64,000 bases of DNA from contig NZ_JAKQZH010000005.1 in NCBI RefSeq assembly GCF_022343555.1, positions 92,064 to 156,063 on the forward strand, written 5' to 3'. This document shows, piece after piece, positions 34,745 to 44,373 of this stretch; positions within the stretch are counted from its first letter, which is position 1, and each line of letters starts with the position of its first letter. A program made the position numbers and the translations under genes. The stretch comes from Marinobacter sp. C7. Its GTDB lineage: Bacteria > Pseudomonadota > Gammaproteobacteria > Pseudomonadales > Oleiphilaceae. The notes under the pieces are model-generated. The model was not told the DNA's origin. It saw only the letters and a list, made by a program, of their open reading frames with translations, and did not search any database.

Positions 34745-35242
34745 TTAACGGTTCAGCTTGTCCAGCAGTTGGGAAGTGAGGTTCATTTCCGGCTTCACGT
34801 AGACCACCGCCTCGCTCGGGAGGATCAGGTCCAGCTCATTCTCTTCCATCAGTTCCTTCACCGCCGCGTCCACTTCCGGGCGGGCATTCTCGAGAAACGC
34901 CTGCTTGCGCTGGGCCACGGTGTTGTCCAGGCGCTGCTTGAGCATGTTGAATTCCTGGACCTTCTGCTGGAACTGCCCGGTCAGCTCGTTGCGCTCGGTT
35001 TCATTCATCATGGCGCCGTCTTTTTGCAGACGCTCCTGCAGCTTGCGCGCTTCTTCCTGGGCTTGCCTGACCTTGGCTTCCTCACCGGCGAAGTCCTTCT
35101 GCAGGGTCTCGCTGAAGGCCTTGGCTTCGTCCGAGGAAAACAGTGCCTGGCGAAGGTCAACGACGCCAATACGGGTCTCGGCAAATGCAGGCAGGCTGAC
35201 GGCCATCAGGGCCGCTGCAAGCAGGGTGATCATTCGGGACAT
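34745..35242 (-). CDS. skp: OmpH/Skp-family periplasmic chaperone
   Basis: The 165-residue product has a signal peptide (MITLLAAALMAVSLPAFA) and a long charged helical region (about 40-135) forming the tentacle arms of Skp, ending with a short beta segment. Skp holds unfolded outer-membrane proteins in the periplasm and passes them to BamA, encoded just upstream. The ATG at 35242 with AGGAGA before it is preferred to an ATG seven codons earlier. Confidence 0.92.
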   Translation of the reverse strand: MSRMITLLAAALMAVSLPAFAETRIGVVDLRQALFSSDEAKAFSETLQKDFAGEEAKVRQAQEEARKLQERLQKDGAMMNETERNELTGQFQQKVQEFNMLKQRLDNTVAQRKQAFLENARPEVDAAVKELMEENELDLILPSEAVVYVKPEMNLTSQLLDKLNR

Positions 35243-35288
35243 GGTGCTTCTCCTGTGTTTCATCCTTTACTGTTGTTATACGTGGCCA

Positions 35289-37607
35289 TCAGAAGGTCTG
35301 GCCGAGGGAGAACTGGAACACCTGGGTGTCGTCCCCCTTCTTGTCATTCAGCGGCTGGGCAAGGCTGAAGGCCAGCGGGCCGACCGCTGTGATCCACTGG
35401 AAGCCGACACCGGCAGCCAGCCGCACTTCACTCAGCTCCGGATCGAAGCCACGCTCGGTATCGAAGACCTGGCCGGCATCCAGGAATACCGAGGTACGCA
35501 TGGAACGGCTGTCGCCCGCAAACGGGGTCGGCGTGATCAGTTCCAGGCCACCTTCGGTGAGCAGGTTACCGCCGAACGGATCAGGCTCGGACAGATCGAA
35601 CTCGCTGTTGGTTGCCCGCAGGCCCAGGGAGTTGGCTTCGTAGCCCCGGACCGAACCATAGCCACCGGAGTAGAAGTGCTCGTAGAACGGCATCTGGGTG
35701 CGATCCCCGTAACCGTCACCATACCCGATCTCGGAACGGGCGCGGAATACCCAGCGATTGTCCTCGGTAATCGGGAAGTAGAAGTCGGTCTTGTGGGTGG
35801 CCTTGTAGAAGGTCAGGTCACTGCCCGGCACCGCCACGTCGAGGGAGAGCGAGTGGCTGTAACCGTCGGTCGGCAGCACGCCCCGGTTCAGGGTGCTCCG
35901 GCGCCAGCTGCCGAACAGGAAGTAGTTATCGAAGGAATCCCCCTCCTCGACAATGAAGTCCCGGACTTCCTGGGAGGTGAATAGCCCTTCCTTGATATTG
36001 GAACGGGTGTAACCCAGGCCGAAGTTCAGGCGCGTGATCTGGTCGGTCGGGTAACCGAACGTCACACGGCCACCATACTCGTCCAGCAGGTAGGAGGAGA
36101 TGTCCTCTTCCTCGTAGTCCGTCTCCCGGGCAAACAGGCTGAAGCCACGGCTCACGCCATCCACGGTGTAGTACGGGTCCAGATAGGAGATGTTGGCACT
36201 CTTGACCGAATCACTGACGTTGACGCCGAAGGAGACCCGCTTGCCCGAACCGAAGAAGTTGTTTTCGGAGACGTTGGCGCCAAGGATGACACCGGAGTCC
36301 TGGGAGAAACCGATGGATGCTGACAGGCTGCCGGTCGGTTGCTCTTCCACGGAGTAGTTCACATCGACGAGATCATCGGTACCCGGCACCGGGACCGTCT
36401 CGACATTGACCGTGCTGAAGAAACCAAGGCGCTCGAGTTTGGTCTTGGAGAACTCGATCCGGTCGGAAGACGCAACGCCCCCTTCCATCTGGGTCATTTC
36501 CTGGCGCAGCACGTCGTCACGGGTCGACACGTTGCCGTCGAAATTAACCCGGCGAACATAGGCACGCTTGCCGGGCTCGACATAGAAGGTAACCGAAGCG
36601 GTGTTGTCGTCCGCCGGCTCGGGCACGGCGTTCACGTTGGCAAAGGCATAGCCTTCCTTGCCCAGCCGGAACGACAGGGCCTCGGAAATGGAGGTCATGC
36701 GGGCGCGGGAGAAGACGTCGCCCTCCTTGACCGGGATCAGCTTGCGCAGCTCTTCCTCGCCGACGATCAGATCGCCCCTCAGATTGACTTCGGAGATGGT
36801 GTACTGGGGGCCTTCATTGATGGCGATGGCGATGAAGACTTTCTGCTTGTCCGGGGAGATGGAAACCTGGCTGGATTCAACGGTGAAATCGAGATAGCCC
36901 CGGTTCAGGTAGAACGAACGGAGGCTCTCCAGGTCGCCGCTGAGACGCTCCCGGGCGTATTTGTCAGAGTTGGTGATGGAGTTCCACCAGCTGGTGGTTT
37001 CCAGCTCGAACAGGCCCAGCAGTTCTTCTTCGCTGAAATCCTTGTTACCCACGATGTTGATGTGGTGGATGGCGGCGACGGTGCCTTCGTTGATTTCCAG
37101 GCTGATGTCGACCCGGTTACGCGGCAGTTCCTCGGCGGTTGCTTTCACCCGTGCGTTATAGCGGCCCTGGGCAATGTAGGAGCGCAGGATCTCCAGCTCC
37201 AGGCGTTCGAGGGTAGCACGGCGAAAGACCTGCCCTTCCTGCAGGCCGGCACCGGCCAGGGCATCCATCAGCATGTCGGTTTCGATGTTCTTGTTACCCT
37301 CGATCTCGATAGAGCTGATGGAGGGGCGCTCACGCACGGTGATGATCAGGACGCCCCCATCGCGGCTGGCCTCGATATCGGTGAACAGCCCGGTGCCAAA
37401 CAGGGATTTGATGGCAGCGGCGAGTTCCGCCTCATCCACCTGTTCGCCAATATTCACCGGAAAGGCGGCAAACACAGTACCTGCCGAGACCCGCTGGAGG
37501 CCTTCGACTTCAATATCCGCTACTGTAAATTCATCCGCCAGCGCTGGCTTCATGCCCATAGAGGCCACAGCTAGGCCAACGGCTACACCTAGAAGAGAAC
37601 GTCTCAT
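35289..37607 (-). CDS. bamA: Outer-membrane assembly factor BamA
   Basis: The 772-residue protein has a signal peptide (cleavage after ALA, about 24), five POTRA domains (about 25-425) and a C-terminal 16-strand beta barrel with the VRGY loop motif (GSVRGYEANSLG) and a terminal aromatic (SLGQTF). It inserts beta-barrel proteins into the outer membrane. Gene order with rseP upstream and skp downstream is the conserved one. Confidence 0.96.
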   Translation of the reverse strand: MRRSLLGVAVGLAVASMGMKPALADEFTVADIEVEGLQRVSAGTVFAAFPVNIGEQVDEAELAAAIKSLFGTGLFTDIEASRDGGVLIITVRERPSISSIEIEGNKNIETDMLMDALAGAGLQEGQVFRRATLERLELEILRSYIAQGRYNARVKATAEELPRNRVDISLEINEGTVAAIHHINIVGNKDFSEEELLGLFELETTSWWNSITNSDKYARERLSGDLESLRSFYLNRGYLDFTVESSQVSISPDKQKVFIAIAINEGPQYTISEVNLRGDLIVGEEELRKLIPVKEGDVFSRARMTSISEALSFRLGKEGYAFANVNAVPEPADDNTASVTFYVEPGKRAYVRRVNFDGNVSTRDDVLRQEMTQMEGGVASSDRIEFSKTKLERLGFFSTVNVETVPVPGTDDLVDVNYSVEEQPTGSLSASIGFSQDSGVILGANVSENNFFGSGKRVSFGVNVSDSVKSANISYLDPYYTVDGVSRGFSLFARETDYEEEDISSYLLDEYGGRVTFGYPTDQITRLNFGLGYTRSNIKEGLFTSQEVRDFIVEEGDSFDNYFLFGSWRRSTLNRGVLPTDGYSHSLSLDVAVPGSDLTFYKATHKTDFYFPITEDNRWVFRARSEIGYGDGYGDRTQMPFYEHFYSGGYGSVRGYEANSLGLRATNSEFDLSEPDPFGGNLLTEGGLELITPTPFAGDSRSMRTSVFLDAGQVFDTERGFDPELSEVRLAAGVGFQWITAVGPLAFSLAQPLNDKKGDDTQVFQFSLGQTF

Positions 37608-37651
37608 TCAAATATTTCGCCTGGTTAATGCGCGTAAGGAGCTCGCAATTC

Positions 37652-39001
37652 TCACAACCGCATCAGGTCGTTGTAAAGAGCAAACACCATTAAAGTGAGG
37701 ATCAATGCCATACCGATCCGTAATCCGACGGCCTGGGCCTGCTCGGAAACCGGCTTCCGGCGGATGGCCTCGATGGTGTAATACACAATGTGGCCACCGT
37801 CCAGAACCGGAATCGGCAGCAGGTTCAACACGCCCAGACTGACACTCAGATAGGCGAGGAACCGGACAAAATCCTCAAAGCCGGAGCTCACACTCGCCTC
37901 GGCCACCCGGGCGATTGTGATGGGGCCGCTCAGGTTGGTGGGCGACAACAGCCCGGTAATCATTTTCTTGATGGCCACCAGAGTCAGGCGCGTGTCCGCC
38001 CAGGTTTCACCGATGGCCTGGGGAATCGCCGCCAGCGGGCCGTAGCTGATCTCACGTAGCGCTTCGTCGGGCCAGGATACTTGCTGCACACCGACGCCCA
38101 CAAATCCGACAACCTCTCCGGTCTCCAGGGTACGCTCCGCGGGAGTAACCTGCAGGGTTCTTTCGGCGCCGTCCCGCAGCACGGTGAACTCCAGTGTCTG
38201 CTCCGGTGCGTTGCGGACATGGTCCACCAGATCGCGCCAGCCGGACACCGGTTCGCCGTCAACGCTCACCACCCGGTCTCCGCCCTGGAGGCCGGCAGCA
38301 TCTCCGCGGCCACCGGCAGCAATCTCGCCCAGTACGGCGGGAATCTCCGGGCGCCAGGGCGTTATGCCAAACTCGCCGATCGGGTCAGGCGTCTCCTTGC
38401 TGAGGGACCATCCGCCCAGCTCGCCGCCGATCGTGCCTCGAGCGCCATCGCCGGAAACCTCAAGCGTTACCGTGCCCTGCTCGCCGGCCCGCTCCAGCAG
38501 GCGCATGTTGATATCGCGCCAGGAGGTGACCCTGTGGCCGTCCACCGCATGGATTTCCATGCCTTCCCGGAGGCCCGCCCGTTCGGCAACGCTGCCCTGG
38601 GCTACGTCACCGACGATAGGCGCGACGGCGGTTACCCCCACTACACTGATCACCCAGTAGGCGAGGATGGCGAAGAGGAAGTTGGCAATGGGACCGGCCG
38701 AGGCAATGGCGATACGCTGCCCCGGCGACTTGGACATGAACTCCTGGTCCTTGAACTCTTCGGGAACCGGGCCCTCCCGCTGGTCGAGCATCTTGACATA
38801 GCCGCCCAGGGGAATGGCGGCTATAGCAAACTCGGTGCCATGGCGGTCGTACCAGGAGAACATGGGCCTGCCGAAGCCAACCGAGAACCGCAGCACCTTG
38901 ACCCCGCAACGCCTGGCGACCCAGAAATGGCCGTACTCGTGCAGGGTGACAAGGATGCCCAGGGTCAGCGCCAGGGCCAGAATGGTTTCAATGATCTGCA
39001 T
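37652..39001 (-). CDS. rseP: Intramembrane zinc metalloprotease RseP
   Basis: The 449-residue site-2 protease has H21-E22-x2-H25 in the first membrane helix (VTLHEYGHFW), two PDZ domains in the periplasmic part (about 120-310) and the NLLPIPVLDGGHI motif near 390 that supplies the third zinc ligand. It cuts anti-sigma factor RseA to free sigma E and clears signal peptides. It lies between dxr and bamA as in related genomes. Confidence 0.95.
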   Translation of the reverse strand: MQIIETILALALTLGILVTLHEYGHFWVARRCGVKVLRFSVGFGRPMFSWYDRHGTEFAIAAIPLGGYVKMLDQREGPVPEEFKDQEFMSKSPGQRIAIASAGPIANFLFAILAYWVISVVGVTAVAPIVGDVAQGSVAERAGLREGMEIHAVDGHRVTSWRDINMRLLERAGEQGTVTLEVSGDGARGTIGGELGGWSLSKETPDPIGEFGITPWRPEIPAVLGEIAAGGRGDAAGLQGGDRVVSVDGEPVSGWRDLVDHVRNAPEQTLEFTVLRDGAERTLQVTPAERTLETGEVVGFVGVGVQQVSWPDEALREISYGPLAAIPQAIGETWADTRLTLVAIKKMITGLLSPTNLSGPITIARVAEASVSSGFEDFVRFLAYLSVSLGVLNLLPIPVLDGGHIVYYTIEAIRRKPVSEQAQAVGLRIGMALILTLMVFALYNDLMRL

Positions 39002-39050
39002 AGCGTTCCCGGTTAATGACTGTGGCCAGGCAGCAAAACCGCCAACGATG

Positions 39051-40235
39051 TCAGACAGCCAGCAGGCCGATCTGTTCCCTGGCCCGGCGGCGGGCCTCGG
39101 CGTCCTTGGCGAAGATGGTCTCGAAGCTGTCTGCCGGCACCACCTCCGTGGCCGCCAGTGTCCGCTCTATAATAACGGGGATATCGGCAAAACACAGTGT
39201 TCCTTCCAGAAATGCCGCCACCGCGATCTCATTGGCGGCATTCAGCGCGGCCGGGGCGGTGCCGCCGGCCACGAAGGCTTCCGCCGCCAGCCGCAGGCAG
39301 GGAAAGCGCACCAGATCCGGCCGCTCGAAGTGGAAACGGCCAATCGCGAACAGATCCAGGGGCGCGACACCGGCATCGATCCGCTCCGGCCACGCCAGGC
39401 CGTTGGCAATGGGTGTGCGCATATCCGGGCTACCCATCTGGGCGAGCACCGAACCGTCGGCGTACTCCACCATGGAGTGGATGATGCTCTCCGGGTGCAC
39501 GTGCACCTCAATGCTGGCTGGCGTGGTATTGAACAGCCAGCAGGCCTCGATCAGTTCCAGGCCCTTGTTCATGAGCGTGGCCGAGTCCACCGAGATCTTC
39601 TGGCCCATGGACCAGTTCGGATGGGCGCAGGCCTCCGCCGGAGACACACAGCGCAGTTGCTCCACGGTATGGGTCCGGAACGGACCCCCGGAGGCCGTCA
39701 GCAGGATACGGGTAATGCCCGCCCCGCTGGGATCGCGCACCTTGTCCGCCGGCATGCACTGGAAAATGGCGTTGTGCTCGGAATCGATGGGCAGAAGCTC
39801 CGCACCCGAGTCGGCTACCGCATCCATGAACAGCTGGCCCGACATCACCAGCGCTTCCTTGTTGGCCAGCAGCACGCGCTTGCCGGCACGGACTGCGGCG
39901 AGGGTCGGCGGCAGGCCGGCGGCACCAACGATGGCGGCCATCACCGTGTCTGCATCCCGAGCGGCGGCGACCTCACACAGGCCCTCTTCTCCCGCCAGCA
40001 CACGGATATCCGGCAGGTCGGCGAGCAACTCTTTCAGTGTCGCCGCCGCCTCTGTGCTGGCCATGACCGCCACAGCCGGCCGGAACTCCCGGCACAAAAC
40101 CGCCAGTTCCTCGGCCCGGGTGCTGGCCGTCAGCGCGTAAACGGAGAACCGTTCGGGATGGCGCCGGATGACATCCAGGGTACTCAGTCCGATGGAACCG
40201 GTGGCTCCGAGAAGCGTGACGGTGCGGTGTGCCAT
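39051..40235 (-). CDS. dxr: 1-deoxy-D-xylulose 5-phosphate reductoisomerase
   Basis: The 394-residue MEP-pathway enzyme has the NADPH motif LLGATGSIGLSTLDV near 5-19, LLANKEALV, the metal-site PIDSEHNAIFQ, and LLTASGGPFR. It makes 2-C-methyl-D-erythritol 4-phosphate for isoprenoids, including the undecaprenyl carrier whose synthase uppS is two genes upstream. It lies three bases after cdsA. Confidence 0.96.
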   Translation of the reverse strand: MAHRTVTLLGATGSIGLSTLDVIRRHPERFSVYALTASTRAEELAVLCREFRPAVAVMASTEAAATLKELLADLPDIRVLAGEEGLCEVAAARDADTVMAAIVGAAGLPPTLAAVRAGKRVLLANKEALVMSGQLFMDAVADSGAELLPIDSEHNAIFQCMPADKVRDPSGAGITRILLTASGGPFRTHTVEQLRCVSPAEACAHPNWSMGQKISVDSATLMNKGLELIEACWLFNTTPASIEVHVHPESIIHSMVEYADGSVLAQMGSPDMRTPIANGLAWPERIDAGVAPLDLFAIGRFHFERPDLVRFPCLRLAAEAFVAGGTAPAALNAANEIAVAAFLEGTLCFADIPVIIERTLAATEVVPADSFETIFAKDAEARRRAREQIGLLAV

Positions 40236-40237
40236 GG

Positions 40238-41077
40238 TTACCAGTGCCCGGTGGTCAACCAGCCAAGCTGGGTGATGATCAGTGCGAAGACGGGAATGGC
40301 GGCAGTCAGGCTGTCGATCCGATCCATGATGCCACCGTGGCCAGGCAGCAACTGGCTGCTGTCCTTGATCCCGCGGAAGCGCTTGAGCATGCTTTCCAGC
40401 AGGTCACCGAGCACGGAGACGAATCCGGTGAACAGGCTGGCAATGACCAACATAAGCGTTTCCGCGAGGCTGGCTGACGCCAGACTGCTGACAATCACGG
40501 CGAAGATACCAACGGCCGCCAGACCACCCCAGACACCCGCCCAGGACTTGCCCGGGCTGACCCGGGGCGCGAGCTTGGCCTTGCCGAAGGCACGGCCCGC
40601 AAAATAGGCACCGATGTCTGCCACCCAGACCACACAGAACACGTAGAGAATAACCCACAGGTTGTTGGCCACCTCGCCATACTGGAAGCCACCGGTACGC
40701 AGGTGGTTCAGGCCCACCCAGGCGGGCACCAGCACGAACAGGCCCATCAGTGCCCGCATGGGCAGGCTGCCCCAGCGGTCGGAACCCTGGGGGTAACTAC
40801 GAACCAGCAGGAAACAGATAAACCACCAGGCCAACGCCAGCCAGAGCACCAGCACAGCCGGTACGTTCAGCAGGGCGTACAGAATGGCAGCGGTCACCGC
40901 GGCATAGGCCACGCGACCACCCTGCCCCTCGATGCCGGACATATTCGCCCACTCCCAGGCGCCAAGGGTGATGATGGCGCCGGTGAACAGGGCAAATCCC
41001 AGGGGAGGAAGGAAGAAGATACCGCCAATGGCGATAGGAGCCAGGATCAGGGCTGTGATAATTCGGGTCTTGAGCAC
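40238..41077 (-). CDS. cdsA: Phosphatidate cytidylyltransferase
   Basis: The 279-residue polytopic membrane protein carries the CDP-diglyceride synthase signature LGDLLESMLKRFRGIKDSS followed by LLPGHGGIMDRIDSL. It makes CDP-diacylglycerol, the precursor of all membrane phospholipids. The start is a GTG. Many hydrophobic helices are visible throughout. Confidence 0.95.
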   Translation of the reverse strand: MLKTRIITALILAPIAIGGIFFLPPLGFALFTGAIITLGAWEWANMSGIEGQGGRVAYAAVTAAILYALLNVPAVLVLWLALAWWFICFLLVRSYPQGSDRWGSLPMRALMGLFVLVPAWVGLNHLRTGGFQYGEVANNLWVILYVFCVVWVADIGAYFAGRAFGKAKLAPRVSPGKSWAGVWGGLAAVGIFAVIVSSLASASLAETLMLVIASLFTGFVSVLGDLLESMLKRFRGIKDSSQLLPGHGGIMDRIDSLTAAIPVFALIITQLGWLTTGHW

Positions 41078-41099
41078 GGTCGGAATCGCTTATGCATCA

Positions 41100-41870
41100 T
41101 TATTGTTGTGCGGCCTTGGCCGCGATCTGGTCGTCGGTCTGACCAAATCGGCGCTGCCGTCCGGCGTAGGCCTCTAATGCCTTCCCCATCTCTTCCTGCT
41201 TGAAATCGGGCCAGAAGACCGGGGAGAAGTAGAATTCGGTGTAGGCAAGATGCCAGAGCAGGAAGTTGCTGATCCGCTGCTCACCGGCGGTGCGGATCAT
41301 CAGGTCAGGCATGGGCAGATCGCCAATGCTCAGGTGCTGCTGGATCAGGTCATCGGTAATGTCCGAGGGCGACAGCTCACCGGTGCAGACCTTTTCCGCA
41401 ACCTGTCGGGTTGCCTGGGTGATATCCCAGTGCCCACCGTAGTTGGCGGCAATGACCAGGGTCATTTGCGTGTTGTTGCGGGTGAGCTCCTCGGCCTTGT
41501 CCATGTGCTCCTGGAGCAACGGGCTGAAGGCAGAGCGATCACCGATAATCCTCAACCGGATGTTGTTCCGGTGCAATTTCCGGACTTCCCGCTCCAGAGC
41601 AATGAGGAACAACCGCATCAGTGCGGAGACCTCGTCTTTGGGCCGGCGCCAGTTCTCGCTCGAGAAGGCGAACAGCGTGAGCACCTCGACACCCTCACGG
41701 GCGCAGGTCTCGACCACGGCCTTGACTGCGTCTACGCCAGCCTTGTGACCCGCCACTCCTGTCAGCCGATGTGCCTTGGCCCACCGGTTATTGCCGTCCA
41801 TGATAATGGCCACATGCCGGGGCCGGCTGTCAGCCGACACCGGAATTTCCGCGGTAACATTTCCCGTCAT
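41100..41870 (-). CDS. uppS: Undecaprenyl diphosphate synthase
   Basis: The 256-residue cis-prenyltransferase has AIIMDGNNRWAK with catalytic D25, the LTLFAFSSENWRRP segment, and the C-terminal PDLMIRTAGEQRISNFLLW and TEFYFSPVFWPDF blocks. It extends farnesyl diphosphate to the C55 carrier used for peptidoglycan and O-antigen export. It lies 22 bases ahead of cdsA. Confidence 0.95.
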   Translation of the reverse strand: MTGNVTAEIPVSADSRPRHVAIIMDGNNRWAKAHRLTGVAGHKAGVDAVKAVVETCAREGVEVLTLFAFSSENWRRPKDEVSALMRLFLIALEREVRKLHRNNIRLRIIGDRSAFSPLLQEHMDKAEELTRNNTQMTLVIAANYGGHWDITQATRQVAEKVCTGELSPSDITDDLIQQHLSIGDLPMPDLMIRTAGEQRISNFLLWHLAYTEFYFSPVFWPDFKQEEMGKALEAYAGRQRRFGQTDDQIAAKAAQQ

Positions 41871-41937
41871 GAAATCCCCTGCGCGGCCCGGAGCATCCCT
41901 CCGGACCGTCTGTGCTACTTTTGAGAGCCGTGACGGA

Positions 41938-42495
41938 TCAGACCGCCATCAGGTCCTCTTCTTTTTTCTTGAGCATTTTCTCGACTTCGGCGATGTACTT
42001 GTCCGTCAGCTTCTGGATTTCGTCCTCGCCACGACGCTCGTCATCTTCGGTGATTTCCTTTTCCTTCAGCAGGTCCTTGATCATGCTGTTGGCATCACGA
42101 CGGGCGTTGCGGATAGAAACCCGGCCGTGCTCTGCGTCTGCCTTGGCCTGCTTGACCATCTCGCGCCGGGTTTCCTCGGTGAGCATGGGCATGGGCACCC
42201 GGATGATATCGCCACTGGTGGTCGGATTGAGGCCCAGGTCGGAGCTCATGATCGCCTTTTCAATGGTCGGCACCAGATTCTTCTCCCAGGGGGAGACCGT
42301 CAGCGTGCGGTTATCTTCCACGTTGACGCTGGCCACCTGCTTGAGCGGCGTCTCCTGGCCGTAGTAGTTAACGGTCACGCTGTCCAGGATTGACGGGTGC
42401 GCGCGGCCAGTCCGGATCTTGTTGAAGGCCGAGTGGAGAGCATCGATGCTCTTGTTCATTTTCTTCTCGGCTTCTGCTTTGATGTCGTTAATCAC
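41938..42495 (-). CDS. frr: Ribosome recycling factor
   Basis: The 185-residue factor has the RRF features: an N-terminal helix with KMNKSIDALHSAFNKIRTGRAHPS, the YYGQETPLKQVASVNVED segment, and long C-terminal helices (RRDANSMIKDLLKEKEIT). It splits the post-termination ribosome with EF-G. The start codon is GTG, with GAGGA at proper spacing. Confidence 0.95.
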   Translation of the reverse strand: MINDIKAEAEKKMNKSIDALHSAFNKIRTGRAHPSILDSVTVNYYGQETPLKQVASVNVEDNRTLTVSPWEKNLVPTIEKAIMSSDLGLNPTTSGDIIRVPMPMLTEETRREMVKQAKADAEHGRVSIRNARRDANSMIKDLLKEKEITEDDERRGEDEIQKLTDKYIAEVEKMLKKKEEDLMAV

Positions 42496-42525
42496 TTCAG
42501 CATCCTCGATTCGTCAGGTCATTCC

Positions 42526-42557
42526 GTGAGCCGGCCCTTTCCGACAGGCCGGCTTAC
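42526..42557 (-). promoter_or_regulatory. Hairpin between pyrH and frr
   Basis: GTGAGCCGGCC and GGCCGGCTTAC pair over 11 positions with one wobble, with a 10-base loop. It begins just after the pyrH stop. No T-run follows, so it is probably an mRNA processing or stability element or a leaky attenuator rather than a terminator. Confidence 0.45.
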
Positions 42558-42561
42558 CATG

Positions 42562-43290
42562 TTATTCGATCAGTGTACCTTCTTTCTCGCCGGTCACGAT
42601 GCGAGTCAGCACACCCGGGCGATTCATGTCGAATACCCGCAGCGGCATGCCGTGATCCCGTGCCAGACAGATAGCGGTCAGATCCATCACGCCCAGTTTC
42701 TTGTCGAGCACTTCATCATAGGTGAGGTGGTCGTATTTTTCGGCGGTCGGATCCAGATTCGGGTCCGCCGAGTAGACACCATCCACCTTGGTTGCCTTCA
42801 GTACCGCATCCGCCTCGATCTCGATTCCGCGCAGGCAGGCTGCCGAATCGGTGGTGAAGAACGGATTGCCGGTGCCGGCGCTGAAGATCACCACATCGCC
42901 TTCCTTGAGATCACGCACCGCACGGCGGCGGTCATAATGCTCCACGATACCACTCATGGGGATGGCCGACATGACGCGGGTGCGGATGTTCGAACGCTCG
43001 AGGGCATCCCGCATGGCCAGGCCGTTCATGACGGTGGCCAGCATGCCCATGTGGTCGCCGGTGACCCGGTCCAGTCCGGCAGCGTTCAGGGCTGCGCCGC
43101 GAAACAGGTTACCACCGCCGATGACCAGGCCTACCTGGACGCCGATGCCGATCAGGGCACCGATTTCCAGGGCCATGCGGTCGAGGACTTTGGGATCAAT
43201 ACCGAAATCGTGCTCCCCCATCAGGGCTTCGCCACTGAGCTTGAGCAGAACACGCTTGTATCTGGGCTGGTTTTTCGATGATGTCGGCAT
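42562..43290 (-). CDS. pyrH: UMP kinase
   Basis: The 242-residue amino-acid-kinase-fold enzyme has VLLKLSGEALMG near 13-24, VIGGGNLFRG, DHMGMLATVMNGLAMRDAL and FSAGTGNPFFTTDSAA. It phosphorylates UMP in pyrimidine nucleotide synthesis, and as a hexamer it is controlled by GTP and UTP. The tsf-pyrH-frr order is conserved in the group. A large hairpin precedes it. Confidence 0.95.
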   Translation of the reverse strand: MPTSSKNQPRYKRVLLKLSGEALMGEHDFGIDPKVLDRMALEIGALIGIGVQVGLVIGGGNLFRGAALNAAGLDRVTGDHMGMLATVMNGLAMRDALERSNIRTRVMSAIPMSGIVEHYDRRRAVRDLKEGDVVIFSAGTGNPFFTTDSAACLRGIEIEADAVLKATKVDGVYSADPNLDPTAEKYDHLTYDEVLDKKLGVMDLTAICLARDHGMPLRVFDMNRPGVLTRIVTGEKEGTLIE

Positions 43291-43335
43291 GGTGATCCCC
43301 TTTTCGTCTGATGGCTATCCGCGTAAACGGTTTCA

Positions 43336-43385
43336 GGCTTGTATCTGACATACTCCTCGCAAAAGGGGTATCTCAGATACAAGCC
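43336..43385 (-). promoter_or_regulatory. Long stem-loop in the tsf-pyrH gap
   Basis: A perfect 13-base inverted repeat (GGCTTGTATCTGA and TCAGATACAAGCC) encloses an inner imperfect stem (ATACTCCT with AGGGGTAT), together a stem of about 21 pairs. It lies 45 bases before the pyrH start. A second hairpin, GGTGCCGGGG with CCCCGACACC at 43432-43456, lies nearer to the tsf stop. Neither has a T-run, so attenuation or mRNA processing is more likely than simple termination. Confidence 0.5.
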
Positions 43386-43467
43386 CGCCACGAGAGCCGG
43401 GTTTCCCCAACTAACGTGGCAGACTCAGGTTGGTGCCGGGGACCAGCCCCGACACCGTCAGGAAGGA

Positions 43468-44337
43468 TCAGGCCTTGCCAGTACCGGCTGCAGCAGCAAC
43501 CTCGGCAGCAAAGTCGACTTCTTCCTTCTCGATGCCCTCACCTACTTCCAGGCGAACGAAGCCAACCAGCTCACCGCCGACAGACTTGATCAGCTCGCCT
43601 ACAGTCTGGTCCGGGTTCTTGACGAACGGCTGCTCAACCAGGCTGTTTTCCTTGAGGAACTTCTTGATACGGCCGCCCATCATCTTCTCGACGATTTCAG
43701 CGGGCTTGCCTTCCATATCCGGCTGGGCCTTGATGATTTCCTTCTCTTTTTCCAGCTCTTCTTCCGGCATATCTTCCGGCTTGCCTACACGCGGGTTTAC
43801 AGCAGCAGCGTGCATGGCAACGTCGCGGGCCACTTCCGGATCACCGGCAGACAGGGCCACAACGGAGGCAATCTTGTTGTTGCTGTGAACGTAGCCACCC
43901 ACAACCGGGCCCTCTACTTTCACGATGCGACGAACGGTGATGTTCTCACCGATCTTCTGGACCAGCGCCTCGCGCTTGGCTTCCAGATCGCCGTCCATCA
44001 GCTTGGCAACATCGGTTTCGCCCTTCTCGAAGGCAACGTCCAGAACGTCGTTGGCAAACGCCATGAAGTTGTCGTCACGAGCAACGAAGTCGGTCTCGGA
44101 GTTGACTTCCAGGATGTAGGCGACGGTGTTGTCGTCAGAAATCTTAATCAGGGAAACACCTTCAGCGGCGGTGCGACCGGCCTTCTTGGCGGCCTTCAGA
44201 CCGGAAGACTTGCGCAGCTCTTCGATTGCAGCCTCGACACTGCCTTCAGCCTCAACCAGCGCCTTCTTGCACTCCATCATGCCAAGACCGGTACGCTCGC
44301 GCAGCTCTTTGACCATTGCAGCGGTAATTGCAGCCAT
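43468..44337 (-). CDS. tsf: Elongation factor Ts
   Basis: The 289-residue factor has the N-terminal UBA-like domain (MVKELRERTGLGMMECKKAL) and the TDFVARDDNF motif that contacts EF-Tu, then two core subdomains. It exchanges GDP for GTP on EF-Tu. The ATG at 44337 is chosen because GAGGA lies upstream and the family starts with MAAITAAMVKELR; a longer frame adds 18 residues without support. Confidence 0.96.
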   Translation of the reverse strand: MAAITAAMVKELRERTGLGMMECKKALVEAEGSVEAAIEELRKSSGLKAAKKAGRTAAEGVSLIKISDDNTVAYILEVNSETDFVARDDNFMAFANDVLDVAFEKGETDVAKLMDGDLEAKREALVQKIGENITVRRIVKVEGPVVGGYVHSNNKIASVVALSAGDPEVARDVAMHAAAVNPRVGKPEDMPEEELEKEKEIIKAQPDMEGKPAEIVEKMMGGRIKKFLKENSLVEQPFVKNPDQTVGELIKSVGGELVGFVRLEVGEGIEKEEVDFAAEVAAAAGTGKA

Positions 44338-44373
44338 GTTCAATCCTCTTAACTTGTCCGAATTCGGTGGGGA

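Noticed and set aside
36339..37574. 411-codon plus-strand frame opposite bamA
   Set aside because: It is a shadow of high-GC codon use in bamA, with no domain.
38814..40607. 597-codon plus-strand frame opposite rseP and dxr
   Set aside because: It spans two well-supported genes and the gap between them on the opposite strand; no family match.
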